56,988 bases of DNA, from contig MVRP01000008.1 in the NCBI GenBank assembly GCA_002067405.1, forward strand, positions 1 to 56,988, given 5' to 3'. The stretch is from Syntrophorhabdaceae bacterium PtaU1.Bin034. GTDB taxonomy: Bacteria > Desulfobacterota_G > Syntrophorhabdia > Syntrophorhabdales > WCHB1-27. Below, piece after piece: positions 31,363 to 40,772 of the stretch; position 1 is the first letter of the stretch, and every line of letters begins with the position of its first letter. The position numbers were made by a program, and so were the translations under genes. The notes under the pieces are model-generated. The model was not told the origin of the DNA. It ran no database searches and was given only the letters and a program-made list of their open reading frames with translations.

Positions 31363-33989
31363 AGTCATCTTTCGTCATCGCAGTTGTGTTCGTCGGCCTA
31401 TCACTGCTGTTGAAGGCCGGACCATCCCCAGGACAACCGATCGATGGGATCGAACTCCTACCTTCTCCCAAAAGGATCGAGACAGTGGGACTGAAATTCC
31501 TGTTGAACGAGAACAGGAAGGCCGTGGCGACAATAATAGTGGCCGGCGGCGACACAAAGCATGCCCTTGTGGCCCGTGAAATCAACAGCCGAATAGAAGC
31601 GTTGGGTGGGCAGGCCTTGCCCGTGTGCACAGAAATGCGGACAGCGTTTGCCGGGCCGCAGGGTCCAAACACCATTACCTTGAGATATTCTAATGAAATA
31701 TTGGCGAGACCGGCAGGTCATGACGAAACAGACGCCGGGGGTCTCCTTGCCGCCGCCGGGGGAGAACAGGGGTACGCCATATATTTCGGCAAGAGAAAAG
31801 GAGAAGGCCGAAGAGCGGTCATTACGGGAGCCGGATGGCAGGGGCTGCTTCATGGGAGCAATACCTTTCGCCTTCTCATAAGGCGGAAAGGGGCGGAGAT
31901 CTTCGCCACGGAAGCGGAGATAGCCGATTGGCCGGACTTTCAGAATAGAGGCGTGCCGGTATGGCCTCTTCCCGGATCATTTGCGGAATTCAAGGGGTTT
32001 GTCGACTGGGCCTTTCATTACAAATTCAACAGGATCTACACCAACGCAACGCGAGTGAATGAGGCTGACGGTTTCAATCTGCCAACGCGAGAGGAGAGGG
32101 CCTATCTCAAAAGAATCAACCGCTATGCGAAGGAACGTGGAATCCTGATCAACTACGCGCTCAACTGGGCGGTGGAGAAAGCCGCAAGAGGGAACGTTCA
32201 GAATCAGGGAACGGTGACCTTCGGGGGACAGCAGTACACCTGGGGAAATGATACGCTGTTGAGGAAAAGGGCGATGGAGATAGCACGATTTGTCCGGGAA
32301 ACCGAAGCCGGCTCGCTTCACCTCCATTGCATCGACACCTACAACGAGGACTGGGAGAATCGCAGCGCCGAAGACCGGGCACGATTCAAAGATGACCGCG
32401 CGGCTGCCGACGCGAACGTCATCAATATTTTTACCGGAGAGATACGCCGGTCCAACCCGGGGATCGAATTGCAGTTCGTGGTCTATCCCTATCACGCCAA
32501 CCTCGATCTGAAAGGCAACGAACAACACAAGGCGTGGATGAAGAAGCTGACCGCTTCAATTCCGAAAGACGTGTATCTGGTTGTAGTGGAGCTCAACAGG
32601 GACCAGACGGAATCCTGGGTGAGGACGGTGAAACAACCGCTGGTTCACTGGGTCAACGGCAATGCCTTTCAGTGGGGTCGCTACTTTTCCACTCTCCCTG
32701 CCTTCACGAAGAGCGCCTATTTCGAAGACAGAAACCAAGACATCATCGTTCACATGGAACCAATAGGGTACTTCAATGGTGAGATCGTCCAACTCGTGGC
32801 GGCCGAGTATAGTTGGAATGTGAATGCGCCGGGCAGCGGCTGTATAGTGGAAGATGCAGCGGACAAGAACCGAGCAGCCAAGGCGGGGGACCTCCGCTAT
32901 CGGCAAGAAACGTTCACAGGCAAGGACATCAATACATTCGGGTGGTATGACGGAACAACGGAACCTCAATATACGGCCCGGGCACTCTTATTGAGAGCAT
33001 GTCGTCTCGAATTCGGTGATAAAGCTGCTCCATTCATGGTCGAGTTTTTTCAAAATAATCCAGTAGGCCGGCGAAACCCGGTGCTTTTTGGCAGCGTCCT
33101 TCGTGAAGTCATGGCAGGGAAAGAACTGGAGGCGAGTCGAGACCAGTTACAGAAGGCTGAAAAGGCGTTGATCGCTCTGAAAATGGCCTTTTCAGTTGTA
33201 CCGCCGGATAGCCCGACGAAAAAAAGACTGAAAAGCTTTTTGACGAACACCTATCAACAAAGCCTTGTCATCGCCGGGACATTGGCAGCTCTTGATGCAA
33301 AATACGTATCAGCGCACGGTTCGAGTCCTGCGGTTTCGGGAGCGCTGAGAGACGGTCGCAGCCGGCTTTTAGAAATCAGGGACGAGATGAAAAAAGCAGG
33401 ACTGTGGTCGACCGAATCCTCGGCGTGGTTTGAGGCGGGCAATAGAAGAATAGAAATTGTCGAAGTTGGAATGACCAGAAAAGGTTTGTCAAGAAACTTA
33501 ATAGTCAACGCCGGATTCGAATCATCTCCTCGCTCAAGAGTTCCGAGTGAGCCGATTCAGGGGTGGTCATCAGCCGGGAACATAATACTCACGCAAGAAA
33601 GTCATCGCGGAAGATACGCGGCAAGGGTGGTCCTGAAACCGTCAGATCAATTTGTTCTGCTTGAACAGGCCATCCAAACAGGACGGGCGACCTCCTGTTA
33701 CGTGGAATTCTGGCTAAAAAAAGACGGTGATTTTCGCGTTATTCCTATGATGCAGTATCGAAACAAGAATCATTCAGAAAGAACGGAGGTCGAATCCGTT
33801 GAGTTTTTTCCTTTCGATACCGCCATACGGGATTATACGCTTTATGACGGCACAATCCGTGTGCCTCCAGATGCGGATGCGGCTGTCTTTAAGATCTATG
33901 CCGACTGGCATGGATTCATGCCAACGGCCGAGAAGCATTTCGATGTGGACGACGTACTCGTAGATTGCTACTCCTTGGATGCGAGATAA
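31359..33989 (+). CDS. Large secreted glycoside-hydrolase-like protein (GH20/GH84-like)
   Basis: Encodes 876 residues; the ATG overlaps the previous stop. Residues 1-26 are a signal peptide. Residues 30-190 resemble the GH20b/GH84 N-terminal domain (GYAIYFGK, then AVITGAGWQGLLHGSNTFRL and EIADWPDFQNRGV). Residues 195-560 look like a TIM barrel. HCIDTYNEDW (323-332) lies where GH84-type enzymes keep acidic catalytic residues, but the canonical Asp-Asp is not seen. Residues about 712-876 begin NLIVNAGFE and resemble a CBM4/9-type carbohydrate-binding module. It probably acts on N-acetylhexosamine polymers outside the cell. Confidence 0.75.
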   Translation: MKSSFVIAVVFVGLSLLLKAGPSPGQPIDGIELLPSPKRIETVGLKFLLNENRKAVATIIVAGGDTKHALVAREINSRIEALGGQALPVCTEMRTAFAGPQGPNTITLRYSNEILARPAGHDETDAGGLLAAAGGEQGYAIYFGKRKGEGRRAVITGAGWQGLLHGSNTFRLLIRRKGAEIFATEAEIADWPDFQNRGVPVWPLPGSFAEFKGFVDWAFHYKFNRIYTNATRVNEADGFNLPTREERAYLKRINRYAKERGILINYALNWAVEKAARGNVQNQGTVTFGGQQYTWGNDTLLRKRAMEIARFVRETEAGSLHLHCIDTYNEDWENRSAEDRARFKDDRAAADANVINIFTGEIRRSNPGIELQFVVYPYHANLDLKGNEQHKAWMKKLTASIPKDVYLVVVELNRDQTESWVRTVKQPLVHWVNGNAFQWGRYFSTLPAFTKSAYFEDRNQDIIVHMEPIGYFNGEIVQLVAAEYSWNVNAPGSGCIVEDAADKNRAAKAGDLRYRQETFTGKDINTFGWYDGTTEPQYTARALLLRACRLEFGDKAAPFMVEFFQNNPVGRRNPVLFGSVLREVMAGKELEASRDQLQKAEKALIALKMAFSVVPPDSPTKKRLKSFLTNTYQQSLVIAGTLAALDAKYVSAHGSSPAVSGALRDGRSRLLEIRDEMKKAGLWSTESSAWFEAGNRRIEIVEVGMTRKGLSRNLIVNAGFESSPRSRVPSEPIQGWSSAGNIILTQESHRGRYAARVVLKPSDQFVLLEQAIQTGRATSCYVEFWLKKDGDFRVIPMMQYRNKNHSERTEVESVEFFPFDTAIRDYTLYDGTIRVPPDADAAVFKIYADWHGFMPTAEKHFDVDDVLVDCYSLDAR

Positions 33990-34731
33990 CACCTCTTTTG
34001 ATATCCGATCCAAGTTTTGGGCTGAGGCAGGCCGAGATTGCATCACTACCGACAGGCCCCTTCTGGACGTAATAGTAACGTCATCTGTAAGGGATACGAT
34101 TTTTCGGACGATAGAAAGCTTTCTTGAGAATGTGCGGTTCTCCGGGCAATTCAGGTTCAACGTAAACGTGGATTGCTGTTACTCTCGGAACGTCCAAAAA
34201 ATAGAGAATCTTTTTAGAGGGTTGAGTACCGGATACTTTACGGTAAATGACCCACCATTAGGCTTCACGCGATCAGTTGCACGTCTTATACGAGCGGTGA
34301 AAACAGAATACTATTTTCATCTGGAAGACGATTGGCTATTCCTGCGGCCAATAGCTCTAGACGAATTGATAACTCTTTTGGACAATCATGGTGAGATTAA
34401 GCACATACGTTTCAGTAAGGAAAAGATACTGCCCTTTGACGAGCTGTACTACTTGAGGAAACTAAAATTTGTACCGATGGGATACCAGGGCTTTAAGACG
34501 AGAAACGTTTTCGTTGAAGAAACGCCCCTGGTTGAAACCATGAACTACTCTGCGAATCCTAATATCTCCAGAACGAAGCATTTCAGGCGCATTCCCTATG
34601 TGAATTCACTCGACATAGAGCAACAGTTCGCCCTTCATAGTTTTGTGAAGAAAGTAATATTTCGCAGGAGGTCAGGGTACTACATTTATGGCCGGATAGG
34701 CGATAGTGCATCGATACAACACATCGGATAG
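33979..34731 (+). CDS. GT2-like glycosyltransferase, atypical
   Basis: Encodes 250 residues; it overlaps the previous gene by 11 bases. LLDVIVTSSVRDTIFRTIES opens a GT-A-like fold. YYFHLEDDWLF supplies a DxD-like acidic motif, and TRNVFVEETPLVE follows. I see no other family signature. The nucleotide composition is visibly more AT-rich than the rest of the locus, suggesting later acquisition. A sugar-transfer role is inferred from the motif and from context. Confidence 0.65.
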   Translation: MRDNTSFDIRSKFWAEAGRDCITTDRPLLDVIVTSSVRDTIFRTIESFLENVRFSGQFRFNVNVDCCYSRNVQKIENLFRGLSTGYFTVNDPPLGFTRSVARLIRAVKTEYYFHLEDDWLFLRPIALDELITLLDNHGEIKHIRFSKEKILPFDELYYLRKLKFVPMGYQGFKTRNVFVEETPLVETMNYSANPNISRTKHFRRIPYVNSLDIEQQFALHSFVKKVIFRRRSGYYIYGRIGDSASIQHIG

Positions 34732-34746
34732 GAAAGAAAGAAGCCC

Positions 34747-35931
34747 GTGGTTAATCCTGCCTCATCCATGCAGTGCGACGATCTCCCGGCTGACAGCAGC
34801 CCCGGGAAGAAGGTGTTGTTTGTTCACAACATCATGGCCCCTTACCGCTTGCCTATATTCCGCCGTTTATCGCAGTATCATGACGTGAAGCTTTTCTTCT
34901 TGCGCAAGACTCATGAGTATCGAAAATGGCAAGTCAGGCCGGATGAGGCTCCACCCAATTATAGAGTCTCCCGAGGCCCGGTGCTCTTCGGGGCAGTGAT
35001 CTGTCTTGATCTGCTGTGGGAACTCCTGAGAACCAGATATGAAGTGGTCATTGTCGGGGAAAGCAGTCTCGAAACGGTTCCCGCATGTCTTATGGCTCTG
35101 TTCTTTAGGATTCTGGGGCGCGGCAGGTTAGTCCTGGTGACGGAGCGTTTTCAGAACCCTGGTTCGCATGTTCGGAAGCGTTTCCTGAATCGCTTTGCAA
35201 GAGCGCCCCTTGTCATATACCTCAGATTTCTCTATAAGGGTTGTGATGCCTTTGTCGCGTGCAGTTCAAAGGCTGCGGCACACTTGAGACGGAGCGGTGT
35301 CGATGAGAAAAAAGTCTTTCAAAGTGCGCAGGCCGTATTCGATACTCAGGGCCCTTCTCGCGATGAAACACAAAGGAAAGACGCGAATCTTGTAACGATA
35401 TTAACCGTAGCCTATCTTGAAGACCGAAAAGGCATAGACCTTCTCATCAAAGCTTTCAAAGCAATGGATGACCACAAAACCAGGCTCATAATTGCCGGTG
35501 ACGGAGAAATACGGGCAAAACTTGAAGCGCTGGCGTCCGGAACTAAAGGTGTCACGTTTGTCGGTTATGTAGAGGGGGCCAAAAAAAGAGACCTTTTTCT
35601 CAACGCCGACCTCTTTGTTCTACCTTCACGTTTCGAAACATGGGGGCTTGTCGTCAATGAGGCGATGCACTATAGCCTGCCGGTGATCATTACCGACGTC
35701 ATGGGCTCGACCGACATAGTTGATGGAAATGGTATTATTGTACCGGCGGGTAACGTAGACCTCCTGGCAGGGGCGCTGAAGAAGCTGACGGGGAGTCGGG
35801 ATCTACGGGCCAGCATGGCCAGGAGAGCCCGGGACATCATCGGATCCATCGATCTCGACGCGGTGACAAAACCATTGTTGCGGGCCATCGGCCGCGCGGT
35901 CGAGCCAAAGCAACGAGAATCACTGCCATGA
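34747..35931 (+). CDS. GT4 glycosyltransferase
   Basis: Encodes 394 residues from GTG 34747, with AGGAAAG upstream. VLFVHNIMAPYRLPIFRRLS is the typical opening of PelF/capsule GT4 proteins. TVAYLEDRKGIDLLIKAF, IAGDGEIRAKLE and ADLFVLPSRFETWGLVVNEA (E-x7-E) complete the donor half. A perfect 14-bp hairpin follows 26 bases after the stop, marking a possible transcript boundary. Confidence 0.9.
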   Translation: MVNPASSMQCDDLPADSSPGKKVLFVHNIMAPYRLPIFRRLSQYHDVKLFFLRKTHEYRKWQVRPDEAPPNYRVSRGPVLFGAVICLDLLWELLRTRYEVVIVGESSLETVPACLMALFFRILGRGRLVLVTERFQNPGSHVRKRFLNRFARAPLVIYLRFLYKGCDAFVACSSKAAAHLRRSGVDEKKVFQSAQAVFDTQGPSRDETQRKDANLVTILTVAYLEDRKGIDLLIKAFKAMDDHKTRLIIAGDGEIRAKLEALASGTKGVTFVGYVEGAKKRDLFLNADLFVLPSRFETWGLVVNEAMHYSLPVIITDVMGSTDIVDGNGIIVPAGNVDLLAGALKKLTGSRDLRASMARRARDIIGSIDLDAVTKPLLRAIGRAVEPKQRESLP

Positions 35932-35956
35932 AGTACGAACGGCAATTCGGTCCTTC

Positions 35957-35992
35957 GGATACCCGTTTGTTAATGGGTACAAACGGGTATCC
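35957..35992. repeat. Perfect 14-bp hairpin
   Basis: GGATACCCGTTTGT (35957-35970) and ACAAACGGGTATCC (35979-35992) pair perfectly around the 8-base loop TAATGGGT, in the 103-base gap between two plus-strand genes. No T-run follows. It may be a processing site, operator or weak terminator. Confidence 0.75.
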
Positions 35993-36034
35993 TGCACATC
36001 TGATCCCTTTAATCCGAGTGGTGTTGGGTTGGCA

Positions 36035-37351
36035 ATGATCATCGCAGCCCTTCTCGGCGCCTTTCTCATCCTGTTCAGTGCCAAGGCGATTTACGGCATT
36101 GCCTTCATCACGGCGTTTCGGACGTTATTTCTTCTCGCGAGGTTACCTATGGGCAACTATGGGTACAGCGCGGAGGGTTTTCTCACCCTTGCCATCATTG
36201 GGGTGGGTCTTGTCTATGTGCTCCTTCACCGCGAGGCCTTCAAGGGCGTTTTCATCTGGCCCTTCGTGATCTTCCTGGTCTGGTGCGTTTTGACGTTAAT
36301 AGTGGCCGAAGACACCACGAATTATGCAAAGAAGCTCGCCCGGCTCATCGGCTATTTCTTCCTCTATCTCACCGTCTTTCATCTCAGCCAGGATCGGTCC
36401 AACCGCAAGATTCTTACAGGCGCGTTCATTGTGTCGGCACTGATAACCGTCATTCCCACGGTCTATGTATACCACCTCGCTCCCGAGGAGTATATGAGAC
36501 TGGTGTACGGGGTCGAAGAGGGGCTCTCTGAAGTCGGCATCATGCCAAAGAACAACTTCGGCTTCTATTGTTGCTACATGTTGTTGTTCCTTGTTCATCT
36601 TTACTCCATAGGGAACTTTAAGTCTTCGAAGGTCCTCGTCGTTGCCGTCTTAGCGATACTGGCAACCGGCCTCGTATTGTCGTTCACCCGAACCGCCTGG
36701 GTGGGGTTCGTCGCTGCCCTGCCGGTACTGATCCTTTCCTGCAGACACAAGGCCCGGCTCTTGGCTCCGATCCTTGCGGTACTGCTTATCGCCGTCTCGC
36801 TGTTCCCTATCCTTCGGTACGGCGCCTATCAGGACATTTTCGAAAAAAAGGAATATGGCTTCAGTTCGTTCCACTTCAGGGTTGCCTATGCGTGGCCTGC
36901 GTCGATCAAGGCGTTTCAGGAGAAGCCGACCATGGGATGGGGTCTTGGCAATGACCTCTATGCGATCAGCCACACGACGAAGCTGAAGTATACGTCCCAC
37001 AGCGATTATCTGCTCGTGCTGGTGGAAACAGGGATTGTCGGGCTCTTCCTCTATCTCTGTTTGCTTGGCGCCCTCTTTTGGCGAACCATCTCCAGCATAG
37101 GCGCATCCCCGGACGAACGGACAAGGGCACTTTGCGTGTCGGCCCTGGCGGTGTTCGTGGCTTATCTGGTCGGGTCGTCGGGGGAACATCTTCTCCAGAC
37201 GCCGGGGGCCACCGGTCAAATGATCACTATCCTTGCTATGGCCCATGGGGCAACCCGGGCAGCGAAGGGAATCAAAACGTCCCTCGTCACTGTGCCGAAA
37301 CGGTTGCGCTGCAGTACGACCTCTCGTGGCGGGAATGTCCTTCCTATTTGA
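36035..37351 (+). CDS. O-antigen ligase/polymerase-like membrane protein 2
   Basis: Encodes 438 residues from ATG 36035 (TTG 36029 is in frame). There are many membrane helices. The central block VLSFTRTAWVGFVAALPVLI and the late block PTMGWGLGNDLY, then YTSHSDYLLVLVETGIVGLF match the Wzy_C/WaaL signature (here H-S-D-Y-L-x3-V-E-x-G). It is the second polymerase/ligase of the locus and only distantly similar to the one at 14383. Confidence 0.88.
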   Translation: MIIAALLGAFLILFSAKAIYGIAFITAFRTLFLLARLPMGNYGYSAEGFLTLAIIGVGLVYVLLHREAFKGVFIWPFVIFLVWCVLTLIVAEDTTNYAKKLARLIGYFFLYLTVFHLSQDRSNRKILTGAFIVSALITVIPTVYVYHLAPEEYMRLVYGVEEGLSEVGIMPKNNFGFYCCYMLLFLVHLYSIGNFKSSKVLVVAVLAILATGLVLSFTRTAWVGFVAALPVLILSCRHKARLLAPILAVLLIAVSLFPILRYGAYQDIFEKKEYGFSSFHFRVAYAWPASIKAFQEKPTMGWGLGNDLYAISHTTKLKYTSHSDYLLVLVETGIVGLFLYLCLLGALFWRTISSIGASPDERTRALCVSALAVFVAYLVGSSGEHLLQTPGATGQMITILAMAHGATRAAKGIKTSLVTVPKRLRCSTTSRGGNVLPI

Positions 37352-37366
37352 TTCCTCTGCCTGATT

Positions 37367-38605
37367 TTGCGTGTCCTTTTTTTGAACAACTTCTTCTATC
37401 TGCGGGGCGGCTCCGAACGGGTCCTCTTTTCGGAGATCGAGATGCTTAGGGACATGGGTCATGAGGTCGCCGTCTTCTCGAGAGAGAACAGGCTCAATGA
37501 TGCGTCCCTATATGAGCGCTATTTTCCGCCGGCCATGGACACCGGAACATCCATCCTGTCGTTGAAAAACCTTGCCATCATGGAAGAGATTCTCTATTCG
37601 AGGGCTGCGAAATCGGGTCTAATGAGCGTAATCGAGGATTTTAAGCCGGACGTCGCCCATATGCACAACACCTATGGACGTCTCAGCCTTTCGGTCCTTG
37701 ACGGTCTTAAAGAAAGGCGGATCCCCACGGTGATGACCCTTCATGACTATAAACTTCTATGCCCAAGTTATCTGATGCTCAATCACGGCGAGATATGCGA
37801 GCGCTGCAGAGGAGGTCGTTTCTATTATGCCTTCATGACGAAATGTCACAAGGACAGTTATGGGGCTTCGGCAATTTACGCGTTTGAGTCGTGGCTGGGC
37901 CGTAGAGGGAAGAAGTATGATTTCCTCAGAGCCCTTATCACCCCGAGCTTGTTTCTGACGAATAAAATGATCGAGTACGGATGGAGTGCAGAACGACTTA
38001 CGCACCTACCAAACCCGGTGGCAGCTGGGCCGACATCGTCCGAAAACATCCATGGCGATTACTTACTGTACTTCGGAAGGCTCTCACCCGAAAAAGGCAT
38101 ATCGACCCTTCTTGAGGCACTATCGAGTCTTGATGCAACCGTTCCTGTGTATATTGTGGGTGAGGGGCCGGAAGAGGCTCGCCTTCGGTCCCTTGCGAAA
38201 GATAGAGGCATAGCCGCCTCCTTCACCGGGTATCTCACCGACAAAGCGCTCGAGGACGCCATTAGTGGCGCGAAAGTCGTGGTGGTTCCTTCGGAGTGTT
38301 ACGAAAATGCGCCCCTTTCCATACTTGAGGCCTTTGCCTACGCCAAACCCGTTATCGGCTCGCGCATCGGCGGCATACCGGAAATGATCGACGACGGGAT
38401 CAATGGTTTTCTTTTCGAGCCGGGGAATAGTGAGGACTTGAGAAGCAAGATAGAGGCAGTTGTACATCTGCTGCCGGAATCGACGGTAAGGCAGATGGGC
38501 ATGGCTGCACGAGAGAAGGTTGAAAAAGAGTATAGCCCCAAGCTGCACTATGAAAGGCTCATTGCCATCTATAAAAAAGCCATCCTCGGGATAGCTGATA
38601 CGTGA
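37367..38605 (+). CDS. GT4 glycosyltransferase
   Basis: Encodes 412 residues from TTG 37367, the only start that keeps the conserved opening LRVLFLNNFFYLRGGSERVL. VMTLHDYKLLCPSY and a cysteine pair (CERCRGGRFYYAFMTKCHKD) are typical of a large exopolysaccharide GT4 subgroup. LLYFGRLSPEKGISTLLEAL, VGEGPEEARL, VVVPSECYENAPLSILEAFA (E-x7-E) and IGGIPEMIDDG form the donor half. Confidence 0.9.
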   Translation: MRVLFLNNFFYLRGGSERVLFSEIEMLRDMGHEVAVFSRENRLNDASLYERYFPPAMDTGTSILSLKNLAIMEEILYSRAAKSGLMSVIEDFKPDVAHMHNTYGRLSLSVLDGLKERRIPTVMTLHDYKLLCPSYLMLNHGEICERCRGGRFYYAFMTKCHKDSYGASAIYAFESWLGRRGKKYDFLRALITPSLFLTNKMIEYGWSAERLTHLPNPVAAGPTSSENIHGDYLLYFGRLSPEKGISTLLEALSSLDATVPVYIVGEGPEEARLRSLAKDRGIAASFTGYLTDKALEDAISGAKVVVVPSECYENAPLSILEAFAYAKPVIGSRIGGIPEMIDDGINGFLFEPGNSEDLRSKIEAVVHLLPESTVRQMGMAAREKVEKEYSPKLHYERLIAIYKKAILGIADT

Positions 38606-38694
38606 GAATAGCCGGGTCTTTCATCTCCATCTCGGCCCAGTTGATGAAAAGTTATCCTAATTATGACCTTTTTAGAAAAAGCGGGTTTGTGTAG
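38602..38694 (+). other. Possible 30-codon ORF
   Basis: GTG 38602 overlaps the previous stop (GTGA). The frame starts MRIAGSFISISAQLMKSYPN and stops at 38692. Its first 14 bases ACGTGAGAATAGCC also occur at the start of the GT4 gene at 39624, so it may be a duplicated or decayed start. Coding value is doubtful. Confidence 0.2.
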
Positions 38695-38710
38695 AAAAAG
38701 CGGGCTTGTT
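38673..38710 (+). repeat. Tandem 19-bp direct repeat
   Basis: TAGAAAAAGCGGGTTTGTG (38673-38691) is followed at once by TAGAAAAAGCGGGCTTGTT (38692-38710), with 17 of 19 bases identical, ending 11 bases before the deacetylase start. It could be a slippage product or a double regulator site. Confidence 0.75.
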
Positions 38711-38721
38711 GGTATTCCCAG

Positions 38722-39564
38722 GTGATTGTTTCTGAGATAGATAGAAGACAGACGGCGATTCTCACGGTCGATGTGGAAGACAATTTCTTCGAGTGGGAGT
38801 TGGTCCGTGCCGAAGACTGGGGTCGTTACGAAAAGCAGGTCGTAGAGAATACCGGATCCGTTATTGCCCTGCTCAAAGAGATTGGTGCCGAAGCAACGTT
38901 TTTTGTTGCGGGGAAGGTAGCAGAAAGGCATGCCGAGGTCGTGTCAATGATCGTCGAGGCAGACTTTGAGTTGGGCAGCCACGGGTACGCTCATAAACCG
39001 CTGTGGGGTATGACGGAAAGAGAATTTGCACAAGATCTTGAGAACTCATTGAATTGCCTCACGAGAATCTCCGGAACAAAGGTAAAAGGCTTTAGAGCGC
39101 CGTTCTTTTCTATTGGAAAGAAGAATCTGTGGGCTCTTGATATTGTCAAACGGTTCGGATTTGAGTATGACGCCAGCATGAAGGACGTAGAGATGCCGGA
39201 TGAGGCCTGCCTGGTCATTCCCGAGTTCCCGGTTAGTACAAAACGTTTTCTTGGGCGCGATCTCGCTCTATCAGGAGGTGTCGCCCTGAGACTCATGCCA
39301 TTTTCCCCTTATCTGAATACTCTCGAACGGTCGGCATCGTTCAACAGGTGCCCCCTCATTTACTTCCACGCATGGGAGTTCAACAAGGATCAACCGAAGA
39401 GAAACGTCGGTCTTTTCCAATCACTGTTTCAGTCATCCTTCACTTTTACGACTCCGGGAAAGGTCAGAAGACTTGCCAACTATTTTCGGTTTCTCTCTAT
39501 TGGCCGCTACATAGGAGAAAGGTGTTATGAAGATCGAATATCAGACGGAGCCAGGAAGATATAA
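38722..39564 (+). CDS. Exosortase-locus polysaccharide deacetylase
   Basis: Encodes 280 residues from GTG 38722. TVDVEDNFFEW (VDVED at 16-20) and HGYAH (87-91) give the metal-binding set of CE4 enzymes, and FRAPFFS (124-130) is the next block. This layout is that of the PEP-CTERM-locus deacetylase subfamily, which usually sits beside exosortase genes. There is no signal peptide, so it acts in the cytoplasm or on lipid-linked glycan. It is the second deacetylase of the locus and belongs to a different subgroup from that at 18190. Confidence 0.92.
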   Translation: MIVSEIDRRQTAILTVDVEDNFFEWELVRAEDWGRYEKQVVENTGSVIALLKEIGAEATFFVAGKVAERHAEVVSMIVEADFELGSHGYAHKPLWGMTEREFAQDLENSLNCLTRISGTKVKGFRAPFFSIGKKNLWALDIVKRFGFEYDASMKDVEMPDEACLVIPEFPVSTKRFLGRDLALSGGVALRLMPFSPYLNTLERSASFNRCPLIYFHAWEFNKDQPKRNVGLFQSLFQSSFTFTTPGKVRRLANYFRFLSIGRYIGERCYEDRISDGARKI

Positions 39565-39623
39565 AGAGTATTTTTAGCGTGCCGATGATGGTATATACCG
39601 AAACTTTCGGAGATCATTAACAC

Positions 39624-40772
39624 GTGAGAATAGCCTATATAGCGGTCAAGGGCATACCGCACTGCGGAGGGATCGAAAGAGTCACTGAAGAAATTGGTTC
39701 CCGTCTCGCTGCCCGCGGCCACGACATTACAGTCTATTCCAGCCGTGACTACGGAACCGATAGAGACATGCAGTACAAGGGGATGACCATTAGGACCGTC
39801 CCCTCACTCAACACAAAATCCCTCCACAAGCTCTCAATTTGCTACAGGGCAACGTGGGACGTCATAAAAAGGGTGGATACGGACATCGTCCACTTCCATG
39901 CGGTCGGACCATCAGTGTTCTCCATCTTTCCGCGCCTTCGCGGGATCCCGACCGTCGTCCAGACGCACGGGATCGAGTGGCGGCGGGACAAGTGGGGAAT
40001 CCCGGGGAAGACTTTCCTCCGTCTCTGCGACTACACGGTGCCCTACTTCCCCACGAAAGCCACCGCGGTCTCCGTGGTGCAGAAGGATTATTACGAGAGC
40101 CGGTTCGGCAGGGAAGTCGTCTACATTCCCAACGGTGTAACACCTGTTGAGAACCGCGCGCCGGAGTGGATCCTGAAGCAGCCGCTCCTTCCCGACGGAT
40201 ACGTGCTCTTCGCAGCCCGACTCGCCGAGGAAAAAGGGGCTCACCTGCTCATAAATGCCTTCCGCAGGCTGAAAACAGACATGAATCTGGTCATTGCGGG
40301 GGACGCGGACCACAATGACCGGTATAAGGCCAAGCTCAGGAGTCTGGCCGGTGATGACCCCCGCATTCTCTTCACCGGATTTGTCACCGGCACCCCTTTG
40401 GAGGAATTGTTCAGCAACGCCTACCTCTTCTGCCTGCCGTCGACCCTCGAGGGTCTCCCCCTCGCTCTGCTGGAGGCGATGAATTTCGGCAACTGCTGCC
40501 TCGCGAGCGACATACCGGAAAGCAGAGAAGCCCTGGGCAGCCACGGATACACATTCAAGAACAGAGATGAAGAGAGCCTCTACGGCTGCCTCGAAGATCT
40601 TCTCTCCCATCCCGAAAAGGTGGCCGAGAAAAAGCAGGCAGCACAGCGGCATGTGAGGCAGACATACTCGTGGGAGAGGGTCACCGACCAGATGGAAGCC
40701 CTCTACCTATCGTTGCTACAAGCACCGGGCTTCCCCAAATCGCAACCCGCGACTCGGGACAAACGTCGGTGA
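39624..40772 (+). CDS. GT4 glycosyltransferase
   Basis: Encodes 382 residues from GTG 39624. MRIAYIAVKGIPHCGGIERV, TVVQTHGIEWRRDKWG and YIPNGV form the acceptor half, close to the rhamnosyl/galactosyl GT4 subgroup with DUF1972-like openings. FAARLAEEKGAHLLINAF, IAGDAD and YLFCLPSTLEGLPLALLEA (E-x7-E) form the donor half. The stop overlaps the radical SAM start (GTGA), so the two are translationally coupled. Confidence 0.9.
   Translation: MRIAYIAVKGIPHCGGIERVTEEIGSRLAARGHDITVYSSRDYGTDRDMQYKGMTIRTVPSLNTKSLHKLSICYRATWDVIKRVDTDIVHFHAVGPSVFSIFPRLRGIPTVVQTHGIEWRRDKWGIPGKTFLRLCDYTVPYFPTKATAVSVVQKDYYESRFGREVVYIPNGVTPVENRAPEWILKQPLLPDGYVLFAARLAEEKGAHLLINAFRRLKTDMNLVIAGDADHNDRYKAKLRSLAGDDPRILFTGFVTGTPLEELFSNAYLFCLPSTLEGLPLALLEAMNFGNCCLASDIPESREALGSHGYTFKNRDEESLYGCLEDLLSHPEKVAEKKQAAQRHVRQTYSWERVTDQMEALYLSLLQAPGFPKSQPATRDKRR

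Noticed and set aside
38673..38710. CRISPR-like repeat
   Set aside because: Only two adjacent units without spacers.
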